64,000 nucleotides of DNA from Weissella confusa (GCA_001436895.1 JQAY01000012.1:4953-68952); one strand, 5' to 3'; numbered from the stretch's first letter, positions 25,316 to 34,480 are shown. Program-made: numbers and translations. The notes: generated from the sequence alone by a model not told the origin.

Positions 25316-26515
25316 TTATTCGAATGTAAACGTTTCACCCTTCTTAGGCAGATACGTTTCAAGGCCCATATTACGCAGCGCTTGTGCTTCACGTTCTGGC
25401 TTGAATGAATGCCAAGGTAATGTCACTTTGGCATTCACTTCCGCTGCAACACGGAGCAAATCATCCGGCGTGGCGTGACCACTTGCGCCGGCAATTTGCA
25501 GTGCAATCCCACGCTTGTCGAGATAAGCTACCAGCTCAGCATAACGTGGATCATAATCACCCAATGGCTCACCATTCATGTGCAAATAGCTGAAGCGGTC
25601 GAAATGGTCGAGTACTGCGATGTCATCGAAGCGATTTTGTAATACGTAATGCTGCTGGTTCGCCATAATATCGTTTAACGTCACGTCTTCACCGAACGTC
25701 ATGACATCCTCGTGCCCCATCGCTTTTAGAATCCCTGCAAAGCGTGCATCCCAAACTAATTCACGACCAAAATCATGAACGATGGCTTGCAGACGCATCA
25801 ACCGCTCAACATTGCGCTCATACGGATTTATGACCACCAGTTCTTTTTGCGTCATGGCCGCTGACAAATCAGCCAGCACATTTGCTTCCGTGCGACGTTG
25901 CCGGGTTGGGTCAGCGTCGAAAGAGAACTCGGTTCCCTCAATAAAGAACATGTCTGGTTGATGGTCATGCAAGTACGTTGTCCACGCCGTCACGCGTTCT
26001 GGGTGCCAGCCATCATAGCGAACATCCCCACTATGGACGAAACGGTGCTTGCCGTCAGTGACTTCAAACATGTAAGCCCCCATCGCATCGTGATCTGACA
26101 AGAATGCTCGCACCATCAAATCACCAATTTTAACCGGTGCTTCCGTCGTTATCACCTTGATTTGCGCATTCGGTGCCGATTCAACACCTTGGCGTATCAA
26201 CTCAACATACAACTTGGCCGACTCTGGACTCATGTACACCGGCGTTGGCTTCGTCAAATATTGCAACGCCCCCATGTGATCCAAATGGAGGTGTGACACA
26301 AAAATAGCCGTTTCCTGCTCAGCCGCTTTTTCGTCCGAAAACAAATCTGGCAAATTGGGTAGCACGCCACTAGCCAACAAATCATCTGGTCGCGTATCAG
26401 CCGGCGCAAAGTTCATGCCAAAATCCATGATGACACGTGCTTGTTCTGTTTCAAATGACACCACGTTCCCACCGATGGTATCAACACCGCTTAGTACTGT
26501 TACCGTGGTCGTCAT
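25316..26515 (-). CDS. Metallo-beta-lactamase-fold hydrolase in the Ugp-like operon
   Basis: The 399-residue protein has the signature HLHLDH (His75, His77, Asp79, His80). Later metal-binding blocks include FLSDHDAMGAYMF, HSGDVRYDGWH and, near the end, GASGHATPDD and LPWHSFKPE. The size and the inserted middle region resemble beta-CASP enzymes such as RNase J, which cut phosphodiesters. Its start lies one base after the stop of the substrate-binding protein gene, so it is the last gene of the ABC operon. In classical ugp operons the last gene encodes a glycerophosphodiesterase. This enzyme may play that part with a different fold, which is inference only. Confidence 0.72.
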   Translation of the reverse strand: MTTTVTVLSGVDTIGGNVVSFETEQARVIMDFGMNFAPADTRPDDLLASGVLPNLPDLFSDEKAAEQETAIFVSHLHLDHMGALQYLTKPTPVYMSPESAKLYVELIRQGVESAPNAQIKVITTEAPVKIGDLMVRAFLSDHDAMGAYMFEVTDGKHRFVHSGDVRYDGWHPERVTAWTTYLHDHQPDMFFIEGTEFSFDADPTRQRRTEANVLADLSAAMTQKELVVINPYERNVERLMRLQAIVHDFGRELVWDARFAGILKAMGHEDVMTFGEDVTLNDIMANQQHYVLQNRFDDIAVLDHFDRFSYLHMNGEPLGDYDPRYAELVAYLDKRGIALQIAGASGHATPDDLLRVAAEVNAKVTLPWHSFKPEREAQALRNMGLETYLPKKGETFTFE

Positions 26516-26516
26516 G

Positions 26517-27797
26517 TTACTTGCTTGCCTTCACGATCTTTTGCGTTTGCTTTTGCAACGTATCCAACGCATCCTTAGGTGCCGTCTTCTTCGTCAACAT
26601 TGCGTCAGTCGCGCTCAACAAGTCCGTACGGTACTCTTGGTAACCCAAGAAGGCCGTATCAGAGAACGCACCTGGCAATGAATCTGAAGCAGCCTTGGCC
26701 AATGGGTTGGCCTTCAAGTAAGCCTTGTATGACGCTGACTTGGCAGCCTTCTTCGTAATTGGCAAGTAGCCAGTATCCTCAGCCCACTTTTCAGTTTGCT
26801 TATCAGATGCCAAGAACTTCATAAAGGCAAACGCACCGGCTTGTTCCTTCTTTGACGCTTGGGCAGTCGTGACCAAGTTGTTTCCAGCCAACATCGTCGC
26901 GTTCTTACCTTCGTATGATGGCATTACCGCCGTACCCCAGTCGAAGCCGTCAGGTGCAGCGGCCTTAGTAGCTGAAATACCAGCTGATGATGAGAATGAC
27001 AAGGCTGTCTTACCGTTGACAAAGTTTGTCGTTCCGTAAATGTCAGAACCAGCGGTCAACGCTTCCTCATTGTTGACCATGTCCGTAATCGTCTTAGCTG
27101 CTGCCACAGCCTTCTTTGAGTTGATGTTGACCTTACCTGAAGGTGTAACCAACTTCACCCCAGCAGCGCGCACCATTGAGTTCCATTCCATATCAAATGA
27201 CTTATCATATCCAACGGCGGCGATGTTGTGTTGCTTCAAGACCTTCGCCATCTTGGCCACATCATCCCACGTCTTTGGCACTGACAAACCGTATTGATCC
27301 AAAATTGACTTGTTGTAGAACATCACACGCACTGATGCTGAGAATGGCATGGCGTAGTATGAGCCCTTGTACTTGGCTTGTTCCAAAAATCCTGGGTAAA
27401 TGTTCTTCAAATCAGCCTTTGAGAGACCATCCTTACCCTTAACTTGGCTATCCATGTTGGCGACGATACCATTCTTGGCATAGTCTGGTACTTGTGTGTA
27501 AGTTGCTTGTGCCATGTCAGGCAACGTCTTTGACTTGGCTGCTGCCATGACCTTTTGGTTCAACGTTGTGTAGTCACCTTGGGCAGTTGCGACAATCTCA
27601 TACTTTGATTGTGACGCGTTAAATGCCTTGATTTGTTCGTCCAATGCTTTGGCGTAATTTCCCGTCATAGCGTGCCAGAATGTAATCTTCGTTGGCTTTG
27701 ATGCAGCACTGGCAACCGTTGGAACCGCCGTTGCGAATGCGCCTGATGTCAATGCCAATACAGCTGAACCTGCGAACAATTTTGTCCAAGTCTTCAT
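26517..27797 (-). CDS. ugpB: Ugp-like ABC substrate-binding protein
   Basis: The 426-residue extracellular protein binds the transporter's substrate. After the signal peptide the mature part starts KPTKITFWHAMTG, close to the start of glycerol-3-phosphate-binding UgpB. Blocks such as YAMPFSASVRVMFYNKSIL and the PKTWDDVAKMAK helix are typical of the family. The signal peptide ends TVASAASK, a signal-peptidase I type site. There is no lipobox Cys, although Gram-positive binding proteins are normally lipoproteins. The chosen ATG follows AAGGGGAAC; upstream ATGs lack such a site. A 150-base gap with a hairpin separates it from the permease gene. Confidence 0.78.
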   Translation of the reverse strand: MKTWTKLFAGSAVLALTSGAFATAVPTVASAASKPTKITFWHAMTGNYAKALDEQIKAFNASQSKYEIVATAQGDYTTLNQKVMAAAKSKTLPDMAQATYTQVPDYAKNGIVANMDSQVKGKDGLSKADLKNIYPGFLEQAKYKGSYYAMPFSASVRVMFYNKSILDQYGLSVPKTWDDVAKMAKVLKQHNIAAVGYDKSFDMEWNSMVRAAGVKLVTPSGKVNINSKKAVAAAKTITDMVNNEEALTAGSDIYGTTNFVNGKTALSFSSSAGISATKAAAPDGFDWGTAVMPSYEGKNATMLAGNNLVTTAQASKKEQAGAFAFMKFLASDKQTEKWAEDTGYLPITKKAAKSASYKAYLKANPLAKAASDSLPGAFSDTAFLGYQEYRTDLLSATDAMLTKKTAPKDALDTLQKQTQKIVKASK

Positions 27798-27881
27798 GTT
27801 AAAAGTTCCCCTTTTTTCCCACATAACTAACAATTAATGACTGTCAGGCATACCACAGGGCCCTTGTGATATTTCTGAACA

Positions 27882-27915
27882 GTTTAGCGGTGACAATTGC
27901 TTCTCATCACTAAAC
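27882..27915 (-). promoter_or_regulatory. Intercistronic hairpin before the binding-protein gene
   Basis: Arms GTTTAGTGATGA and TCACCGCTAAAC pair at eleven of twelve positions, with a ten-base loop and no T run. Such hairpins between permease and binding-protein genes often protect mRNA or adjust expression. A second short palindrome around GGGCCC lies at 27853-27868. Confidence 0.45.
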
Positions 27916-27947
27916 CGTCCACAAACATGCTGTGAACAGTCGGTTAA

Positions 27948-28763
27948 TTAACCTTTAATACCTGTATTTGAAATGCCGGCAACCACGTACTTGTTCAACA
28001 ACAAATACATGATGACCATTGGCAAAATGACGAAAGTTGACGCGGCCATGAGTTCTGGGTATTGCACACCCGAATCACTTGAGAAGGCTTGCAACCCAAC
28101 TGGTAGCGTGCGCATCCCCTCCGTGTTCGTCACAATCAACGGCCACATGAACGAATTCCAACTGCCAATGATTTGCAATAACCCAATCGCTGTGATGGTC
28201 GACTTTGCATTTGGCACCAATACGCGCCAAAGGAATTGCCAATCGCTGGCACCGTCCAACCGAGCCGCGTAATACAACTGATCCGGCACACTTGCAAAAC
28301 TTTGACGGAGCGTGAACACCGAGAAGAATGACGCCAACCAAGGTACAATCAATGCCCCATACGTGTTGACCAAATGCATTTCTGACAACGTGACAAAGTT
28401 GGGGATGATTAGCATCTCACCCGGTACCATCATCGTTGCTAAGAGAATCGTGAATAAGACTTTCTTCCCTGAGAAATTCAACTTTGCAAACGCAAAAGCT
28501 GCCAGAATGGACGTCACTAACTGGCCAACGGTGGTCGTCAGTGACACCACAACTGAGTTCACGAGATATGTTGCAAACGGTGCTGCGTGCCAGGCGCGTA
28601 CCCAGTTGGACCATTGCATGTGCTTCGGCAACCAGGTTGGTGGCGTTTGCAAGGCTTCGAAACCGGTTTTGAATGCCGTCGACACCATCCAGAAGAATGG
28701 CAGCAACATAGTAATCGCGCCGAGCGTCAAAATGACATAAACAATTGTTTTCTTTGCTTTCAT
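27948..28763 (-). CDS. ugpE: Ugp-like ABC permease subunit E
   Basis: The 271-residue protein is a six-span inner-membrane subunit of a carbohydrate-type (CUT1) ABC importer. The cytoplasmic EAA loop reads YYAARLDGASDWQFLWRVLVPNAKS, which contacts the ATPase. The N-terminus (IVYVILTLGAITMLLPFFWMVSTAFKT) is typical of UgpE/MalG. The stop of the partner permease lies nine bases upstream, so both are co-transcribed. A GGAGG site precedes the ATG. Confidence 0.85.
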   Translation of the reverse strand: MKAKKTIVYVILTLGAITMLLPFFWMVSTAFKTGFEALQTPPTWLPKHMQWSNWVRAWHAAPFATYLVNSVVVSLTTTVGQLVTSILAAFAFAKLNFSGKKVLFTILLATMMVPGEMLIIPNFVTLSEMHLVNTYGALIVPWLASFFSVFTLRQSFASVPDQLYYAARLDGASDWQFLWRVLVPNAKSTITAIGLLQIIGSWNSFMWPLIVTNTEGMRTLPVGLQAFSSDSGVQYPELMAASTFVILPMVIMYLLLNKYVVAGISNTGIKG

Positions 28764-28772
28764 GACGCCCTC

Positions 28773-29669
28773 CTAGTAGTGCACGTGCTTCTTGCTCCAC
28801 CACAATTGGAACAAGGTGACAACCAAAATCATCACGAATAAGACAACACCAGATGCCGCAGCAAGACCGTACTTGTTTTGCTCATAGAACATTTGATACA
28901 AGTAGTAAACGACCGTCAACGTACTGTGACCAGGTCCTGGTTGACCGCCGAACAGCGCGAAAATCTCATCAAACACCTTGAATGAGCCAATCACTGCATT
29001 TACCGTCACCAAGAATGTCATTGGTGAAATCATTGGCAAGGTCACATGCCAGAAACGTTGCCAGCTGTTTGCACCATCAAGCATCGCGGCATCGTATAAG
29101 CGCTTGTCCACGTTATTCAGTGCCACCAAGAAGAGCAAGATGTTAAATCCCAATCCCTTCCATATTGCCAAAATGATTAACGCCGGCATGGCATAGTGTG
29201 GATCGTTCAACCAATCAATCGGATGCACACCGACGAAACCGAGCAAGTAGTTCAATAGACCGGCATCTTTGTTGTAAATCCAGCGCCAGACCATCGAGAT
29301 GGCCACAACACTGGTTACGAACGGCATGAAGTAGAGGGTGCGGAAGAAACCAGCTAAACGCTTGATTTGATTCAACAACACTGCAATAACTAACGAAATA
29401 ATAATTTCAGCTGGTACAACGCCAATGACAAAAATAATCGTATTCCAAACCGCCAGATGGAAATCGTTGTCTTGCCATAGGGTCTTAAAGTTATCGAAAC
29501 CCACCGCATTGACCTGATTCGTGAAAAAGTTGTAGTCGGTGTAAAAACTCATCGCCAAACTTTTAATAATCGGATACAGGCTGAACACTGCAATAATCAC
29601 CAGCATAGGTGCCAAATAGGCCAGCGCCTTTAAGTTGTCACGCCAGGTTGGCTTGATTTGATTCATCAT
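28773..29669 (-). CDS. ugpA: Ugp-like ABC permease subunit A
   Basis: The 298-residue CUT1 permease has six spans and the EAA loop YDAAMLDGANSWQRFWHVTLPMI. The N-terminal APMLVIIAVFSLYPIIKSLAMSFY block is typical of UgpA/MalF-type subunits without the large MalF insert. Its ATG lies two bases after the ATPase stop. It pairs with the next permease to form the channel. Confidence 0.85.
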   Translation of the reverse strand: MMNQIKPTWRDNLKALAYLAPMLVIIAVFSLYPIIKSLAMSFYTDYNFFTNQVNAVGFDNFKTLWQDNDFHLAVWNTIIFVIGVVPAEIIISLVIAVLLNQIKRLAGFFRTLYFMPFVTSVVAISMVWRWIYNKDAGLLNYLLGFVGVHPIDWLNDPHYAMPALIILAIWKGLGFNILLFLVALNNVDKRLYDAAMLDGANSWQRFWHVTLPMISPMTFLVTVNAVIGSFKVFDEIFALFGGQPGPGHSTLTVVYYLYQMFYEQNKYGLAAASGVVLFVMILVVTLFQLWWSKKHVHY

Positions 29670-29671
29670 GC

Positions 29672-30682
29672 CTATTCACCCCCTAGCGGCAAGCGAACAC
29701 CTTGCGCATCAAAGGCGAATACCCCCAGCGGATTAAGCGATACTTGGTTAGTGGCAATCGTTAATTTGGTTGAGACCAACTTGTGCTCACCGAGTTTCAA
29801 GGTGGCTTGACGGTCACGACCGAATGCACGCACTTGTTGGGCTTCAACGGCCAACGTTGGGTGCCCAGGCACAAGACCTTGAATGGCCTCAGGGCGAATA
29901 CCGACGGTGGCGGCGTTGGCTGGCAAACTCAAGGTTTGACGTAGCGCATCAGCTGGTACTTCATTAATCACCGGATCACCAATAAAGCGGGCCACGAACT
30001 GGTTAGCTGGGTCTTGGTACAACGTTTGTGGTGAATCAAATTGTTGAATCACCCCATCATTCAACACCATAATTTTGTCGGCCACGTGCATGGCCTCGCT
30101 CTGGTCGTGCGTCACAAATACGGTGGTGATACCAGTTTCTTGTTGAATACGGCGGATTTCTTCACGCATTTCAACACGTAGACGCGCATCCAAATTCGAA
30201 AGTGGCTCATCTAGCAACAAGACTGTTGGCTCTTTTGCCAATGCACGAGCAATCGCGACACGTTGTTGTTGACCACCTGATAAGGCACCCGGTTTCTTGT
30301 TCAGTTGATCATCCACACGGACCAACTTGGCCAGTTCCTTTGCTTTGGCTTCACGCGTCGCCTTATCAACCTTAGCCATCTTCATTGGGAAAATAATGTT
30401 ATCCAACACCGTCATGTGTGGGTAAAGCGCATAATTCTGGAATACCATCCCCACACCACGCTGCAACGCATCTTTCTTTGTGACGTCATCGGCGCCGAAA
30501 TAAATGTGGCCCGTCGTCGCTTGTAGCAAACCTGAAATCAAGTTCAAGGTCGTTGATTTTCCACCACCACTTGGACCTAACAAGGCAATTAATTCACCAT
30601 CTGGTAGTTCAAAATCCATATCATGTAGCACCTCAACCCCATTACTGTACGTTAACGTGACATGCTCAAACCGTACTTCCAC
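29672..30682 (-). CDS. ugpC: Ugp/Msm-type ABC ATPase
   Basis: The 336-residue ATPase drives the import system. It has Walker A GPSGGGKST, Q-loop MVFQNYALYPHMTV, signature LSGGQQQR, Walker B VLLLDEPLSNLD and switch His in FVTHDQSEA. A C-terminal OB/TOBE domain begins near residue 235. I chose the GTG at 30682 because GGGGGA lies six bases before it, and the family normally starts with a MxxVxFE(H/N)V-type strand. An ATG 36 bases upstream lacks a site. First gene of the operon. In many lactic acid bacteria this ATPase type also serves other sugar importers. Confidence 0.85.
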   Translation of the reverse strand: MEVRFEHVTLTYSNGVEVLHDMDFELPDGELIALLGPSGGGKSTTLNLISGLLQATTGHIYFGADDVTKKDALQRGVGMVFQNYALYPHMTVLDNIIFPMKMAKVDKATREAKAKELAKLVRVDDQLNKKPGALSGGQQQRVAIARALAKEPTVLLLDEPLSNLDARLRVEMREEIRRIQQETGITTVFVTHDQSEAMHVADKIMVLNDGVIQQFDSPQTLYQDPANQFVARFIGDPVINEVPADALRQTLSLPANAATVGIRPEAIQGLVPGHPTLAVEAQQVRAFGRDRQATLKLGEHKLVSTKLTIATNQVSLNPLGVFAFDAQGVRLPLGGE

Positions 30683-31009
30683 GATTGTTCCCCCATACTT
30701 CAACATAATCTTAGTCATGACTTCGCAGTCATTAACCTAACTTTCCGTTAGTATAGCATGATAATTATCATTCGAAAGGCTTTTATTATTTTTCGTTCGT
30801 AACGTAACGGACGTTATGCGTATAGATGGCCTACTAAACATCTATTTAAAGTAAGTCAATCCATTAAGGTTACAAACAGGTCAAGGTTGGTCAAAGTATT
30901 TTGTCCGGTAAATAACACCTTAGCGTTAGGTGCTCTAATGTATTTTAAATTAGTTACTTTTGCGGTATTCTGTTTATTAAGTAACACAAATTTTAATGGA
31001 GGCATTATC
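30683..31009. promoter_or_regulatory. Divergent control region of the Ugp-like operon and the nucleotidase gene
   Basis: On the minus strand TTTCGA (30772-30777) and TATACT (30750-30755), 16 bases apart, form the operon promoter. The spacer contains the perfect palindrome ATGATAATTATCAT (30758-30771). Upstream lie TAACGT-N5-ACGTTA (30800-30816) and three GTCAA repeats (30855, 30880, 30890), the last two one helical turn apart. A CACCT-N7-AGGTG hairpin precedes the nucleotidase gene. A shared regulator for both directions is plausible. Sites are seen; the proteins are unknown. Confidence 0.55.
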
Positions 31010-32581
31010 ATGCATGTCACGTTGGTTTCAACATCAGATGTTCACGGCTACTTCCGTGCTGATGACTTTCGCCGACCACTTTTGAATACCCGCTTAGGCT
31101 TATCCCGTGCCGTCACTGTCATGAACGAGTTGCGGACACACGCCGCGCCGGATGACGTGGTAATTGCCATCGATAACGGCGATTTTATCCAAGGATCACC
31201 GTTGACCAACTATATTGAAAAAATGGATCGCGCTGATTTGCCGATCTACAAAAACTTGGCAGACACTGCTGGATTTGATGTTCGGATTCTAGGGAATCAC
31301 GAATTTAACTATGGTCGTGAGTACTTAGAAAGTGCGATGACCGGCGTAGATAATTTGTTGAACGCCAATATTTTGGATGCAACAACTGGTCAACCGTTTA
31401 TCGGCAAGCCCTACACCATCATCAATCGCAACCACATCCGTGTCGGTGTGATTGGTCTAACAACGTCTTATATTCCACATTGGGAGCACCCAGATAACAT
31501 TCGCGGTCTGGTTTTCAAAGATCCAGTCGCAACTGCCGAGCGTTATATTGCTGAGTTACGACCAAATGTTGATGTGTTAGTCATTGCCTATCACGGTGGT
31601 TTTTCACGTGATTTGCAGACTGGCGAAGCGTTGGAGCATTTGACGACTGAAAACCAAGGTTATGAGCTTTTGAAATTGCCAGGTGTCGATGCGCTGATTA
31701 CCGGGCACCAACACCGTGCGATTGCTGAAGTTGTCGATGGTATACCTACCACGCAGCCTGGTTACCGGGCGGAATACGTCGGTGCCATTCAACTAGACTT
31801 GGATGAGCAATTGCACATTAACCACGCCAATGCCCAGCTAATTGCCACGGGGAACTTCAAGGAGGAATCGGCCATTCTTGAGTTGGTCTCAACCTTGAAC
31901 GACCAAGTTAACGATTGGTTGGATGCAGCAATTGGTACAGTTGGTGACAACATGCAGGTCACGAAGCACTTTGAAGCACGCTTGCATAACCACCCGTTCA
32001 TTGAATTAGTGAATCAAGTGCAAATGGCTGCGACCGGCACCCACATTTCAAATACCGCTTTGTTTAATGACGAAGTTCGCGGGTTGCCTAATGAAGTCAC
32101 TCGTCGCGATGTCATGACAAATTACATCTATCCAAATACGCTAGTCGTTGAAAAGTTGACCGGCCAAGATATCAAGGATGCCCTCGAAATTAGCGGTCGC
32201 TACTTTGATGTTACGGCAGATGGCGAATTGATTGTGAATCCACGTTTTCTTGAGCCAAAAGTACAACATTACAACTATGATATTTGGAGTGGCATCGATT
32301 ACACCTTTGATTTCAGCCGTCCTGCCGGTAATCGCGTGACGTCGCTGAAGGTGAACAACCAACCGATGTCCATGACGGAGTCGTTTGAAGTCACGATGAA
32401 CAACTACCGTGCAACTGGCACGGGAAACTACAAGATGTACAGTATCGACAAGGTTGTTCGTGAAGTCCAAATCGAGACGGCCGACCTTATCGGTGACTAC
32501 ATCGCGGAGCATCCGGATATTCAAATCCCACAACCAACGAACATCACCAGCAAGGGATTCGTTTGGGCAAAGACAAATTAA
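31010..32581 (+). CDS. Cytoplasmic 5'-nucleotidase / 2',3'-cyclic phosphodiesterase family protein
   Basis: The 523-residue protein has the calcineurin-like metallophosphatase core: STSDVHGYF (Asp10, His12), IDNGDFIQGSP, GNHEFNYG, IAYHGGF and GHQHR. The 5'-nucleotidase C-terminal domain follows, with a substrate-stacking GNYKMYS-like block. Unlike UshA/CpdB it has no signal peptide, so it acts inside the cell, like the YunD-type branch. The ATG follows GGAGG by seven bases; upstream frame residues are not family-like. It is divergent from the Ugp-like importer, which suggests the two handle the same phosphorylated compounds. This is an inference. Confidence 0.85.
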   Translation: MHVTLVSTSDVHGYFRADDFRRPLLNTRLGLSRAVTVMNELRTHAAPDDVVIAIDNGDFIQGSPLTNYIEKMDRADLPIYKNLADTAGFDVRILGNHEFNYGREYLESAMTGVDNLLNANILDATTGQPFIGKPYTIINRNHIRVGVIGLTTSYIPHWEHPDNIRGLVFKDPVATAERYIAELRPNVDVLVIAYHGGFSRDLQTGEALEHLTTENQGYELLKLPGVDALITGHQHRAIAEVVDGIPTTQPGYRAEYVGAIQLDLDEQLHINHANAQLIATGNFKEESAILELVSTLNDQVNDWLDAAIGTVGDNMQVTKHFEARLHNHPFIELVNQVQMAATGTHISNTALFNDEVRGLPNEVTRRDVMTNYIYPNTLVVEKLTGQDIKDALEISGRYFDVTADGELIVNPRFLEPKVQHYNYDIWSGIDYTFDFSRPAGNRVTSLKVNNQPMSMTESFEVTMNNYRATGTGNYKMYSIDKVVREVQIETADLIGDYIAEHPDIQIPQPTNITSKGFVWAKTN

Positions 32582-32585
32582 CAAC

Positions 32586-32630
32586 AAAACCGGCGGCATC
32601 TCAATCGCGAGATACCGCCGGTTTTCGTTT
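32586..32630. terminator. Bidirectional terminator between nucleotidase and acetyltransferase genes
   Basis: AAAACCGGCGG-x-ATCTC and its complement form a 16-bp stem with one bulge and T-rich ends. It lies between convergent genes. Confidence 0.88.
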
Positions 32631-33243
32631 AGTCTTGTGTTAAATCTTTTATGACGCGGGCAGGATTACCAGCCACCATCGTGTTACTTGGCACATCCTT
32701 CGTGACAACACTGCCAGCCCCGACGACGACGTTATCGCCAATCGTCACACCAGTTAGGACAATCACCGAACCACCAAACCAAACATCATCCCCAATCGTA
32801 ATTGGCGAATCATACTGCCACCCCTCACGACGCAATGCTACGTTATATGGATGATGATTTGGCGTGAAGAACTGTGCATTCGGACCGATAAAGGCATGTT
32901 TACCAATTGTTACTTTACCAGCGCTGACAATTTGCAGATTGGCGTTGATGAAACTGTCCTCGCCAAGAATCAACTGTTCCGGATACTCAATCGTGTTCAC
33001 TGGGAATGTGATTGAGGCTGAAGTCGCCATGCCAGGCAAAAACTCATGCAACAAGCGCGTTGCTTCAGACATATCTGTCTTTGCAACGTCATTCATTCGT
33101 TGCACCTGTTGGAAAGCACGTTGCGTAATAGCTTGTAATTGGGGTTCCTTGCCATATTGGTACCAGTCGCCTTGATCAATTTTGGTAAAGATATCTAGCG
33201 CTGCCAAACGTGCAATTTCAGTTTCGTTCAGTGGTTTCATCAT
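32629..33243 (-). CDS. Hexapeptide-repeat O-acetyltransferase (maltose/galactoside type)
   Basis: The 204-residue enzyme transfers acetyl from acetyl-CoA to a sugar or similar acceptor. The N-terminal helical Mac domain (NETEIARLAALDIFTKIDQGDWYQYGKEPQ) precedes the left-handed beta-helix. That helix includes GKHAFIGPNAQFFTPNHHPYN, with the active His, and GDDVWFGGSVIVLTGVTIGDNVVVGAGSVVTKDVP. The start is one of two adjacent ATGs at 33243/33240 behind a weak GGACAA site; an ATG further upstream at 33273 adds ten unsupported residues. Monocistronic. Confidence 0.85.
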   Translation of the reverse strand: MMKPLNETEIARLAALDIFTKIDQGDWYQYGKEPQLQAITQRAFQQVQRMNDVAKTDMSEATRLLHEFLPGMATSASITFPVNTIEYPEQLILGEDSFINANLQIVSAGKVTIGKHAFIGPNAQFFTPNHHPYNVALRREGWQYDSPITIGDDVWFGGSVIVLTGVTIGDNVVVGAGSVVTKDVPSNTMVAGNPARVIKDLTQD

Positions 33244-33283
33244 TATTGTCCAATCGTTAAAATATATGTCCATTTTACCGCAG

Positions 33284-33312
33284 AAAAAAAGAGATGTCTG
33301 AACATCTCTTTT
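33284..33312 (-). terminator. Terminator of trxA
   Basis: AAAAGAGATGT/ACATCTCTTTT arms with a four-base loop and a T run on the minus strand. Confidence 0.9.
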
Positions 33313-33317
33313 AATCG

Positions 33318-33629
33318 TTAGGCGTACTTTGCCAAAATTGCTTCTAGTTGGTGGGCTGGTGTGAAACCAGTCAAACGTTCAACCACTTCGCCGTCCTTCT
33401 TTACAAGGAGCGTTGGAATCGCCATGATACCAAATTCTTGCGCCGTGGCAGGGTTTTGATCAACATCCATCTTGTTGAACTTTACTTCAGGCATTGATTC
33501 AGCCACCGTTTCAACAACAGGTGATTGCATGCGGCAAGGACCACACCACGTTGCCCAGAAATCCGTCAACGTTACCCCTGTATTTGTCTCTTGTTCGAAT
33601 GTTGCATCCGTAATATCTTGAACTGCCAT
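33318..33629 (-). CDS. trxA: Thioredoxin
   Basis: The 103-residue cytoplasmic protein reduces disulfides in target proteins and is itself reduced by thioredoxin reductase. The active site WCGPC is at residues 29-33, in DFWATWCGPCRMQSP. The cis-proline block MAIPTLLV and the final helix are present. Length is typical. AGGGAGG lies eleven bases before the ATG. Monocistronic, with its own terminator. Confidence 0.96.
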   Translation of the reverse strand: MAVQDITDATFEQETNTGVTLTDFWATWCGPCRMQSPVVETVAESMPEVKFNKMDVDQNPATAQEFGIMAIPTLLVKKDGEVVERLTGFTPAHQLEAILAKYA

Positions 33630-33718
33630 AATTAGCGTTCCTCCCTCATTATTTTCTAATGTAAGGTTAGTATAACGCCAAGTGTCCGATTTGTCGAATA
33701 GGCATTTAATCCCTCAAA

Positions 33719-34363
33719 TTAACGATTAGATTGGCGCCAAAGCAGATATGAATAGACAATTGGGACGATGACAACGATCAAAATAATGATAGCCAGAATC
33801 GTTAAGAAAATCGGCGTGTGATTAAAGCCCGCACAGCCGAATAGCAAGATTCCGGCACCAATGAACAAGCGACCACCTAAACGATGCACCATGCGCCAAT
33901 TATTGCGGTTTGATAGCGTCCAAGGCGTGCGAATACCAATCGTGTAACTCGTATCCACTTTCGGTAATACCAAGCCAATTGCGATAAACACAATCCCTAA
34001 GATGAACATCACCACCGTTGTGATTTGGACCCGGTAGCCGAGCGCTAAAACATCAACCATCAACATCGTTCCGGCCGTAATAAACGGAATCAGACTTGCG
34101 ATAATCGCAACCGGAAAACCAGTTAAGTGTTTATTCTTTGGGTCAGCATTCGCAAATGCCAAAACAATCACATTAATGATGGCAAAAACCAACGGCAAGC
34201 CGAACACCACTACTAACTTGGGCATGGTCTCTGTGACCGATCCGTCCGCCGCAAAATGTGTTGGCATGCGATCAGGCAGCCGATGGTACAGCATGGCACC
34301 GAATAAGATTGGCAACAGCGTGATTAACGTCGACCCAGCAATAATTCGTTTCGTAAAAGGCAT
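33719..34363 (-). CDS. SdpI-like membrane protein with DUF1648 domain
   Basis: The 214-residue protein has six hydrophobic spans. The first loop contains YHRLPDRMPTHFAADGSVTE, the DUF1648 signature. The C-terminal half has the SdpI-type block YTIGIRTPWTLSNRNNWRMVHRLGGRLFIGAG. In Bacillus, SdpI gives immunity to a toxic peptide and also binds a repressor. Most family members have unknown roles. No toxin or ArsR-type repressor gene is adjacent, so no function is claimed. AGGGAGAG precedes the ATG. Monocistronic. Confidence 0.85.
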   Translation of the reverse strand: MPFTKRIIAGSTLITLLPILFGAMLYHRLPDRMPTHFAADGSVTETMPKLVVVFGLPLVFAIINVIVLAFANADPKNKHLTGFPVAIIASLIPFITAGTMLMVDVLALGYRVQITTVVMFILGIVFIAIGLVLPKVDTSYTIGIRTPWTLSNRNNWRMVHRLGGRLFIGAGILLFGCAGFNHTPIFLTILAIIILIVVIVPIVYSYLLWRQSNR

Positions 34364-34440
34364 AACACTCTCTCCCTATGTCTTAATACTTTTACTGTAC
34401 CGAATACATATGCCTAATTTGCGAAACATCCCGGAGAAAG

Positions 34441-34470
34441 ACAAAAGGTTGCCCGATTGGACAACCTTTC
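34441..34470 (-). terminator. Terminator of the PPOx-fold gene
   Basis: AAAGGTTG/CAACCTTT stem with a ten-base loop, then TTTTGT on the minus strand, eleven bases after the stop. Confidence 0.8.
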
Positions 34471-34480
34471 ATATCAATAC

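Noticed and set aside
30797-30820. Possible PhoP box
   Set aside because: The inverted repeat TAACGT-N5-ACGTTA does not have the direct-repeat form of known PhoP boxes, so I list it only as a palindrome.
30887-31009. N-terminal extension of the nucleotidase
   Set aside because: The extra 41 residues are not family-like, and GGAGG marks the downstream ATG at 31010.
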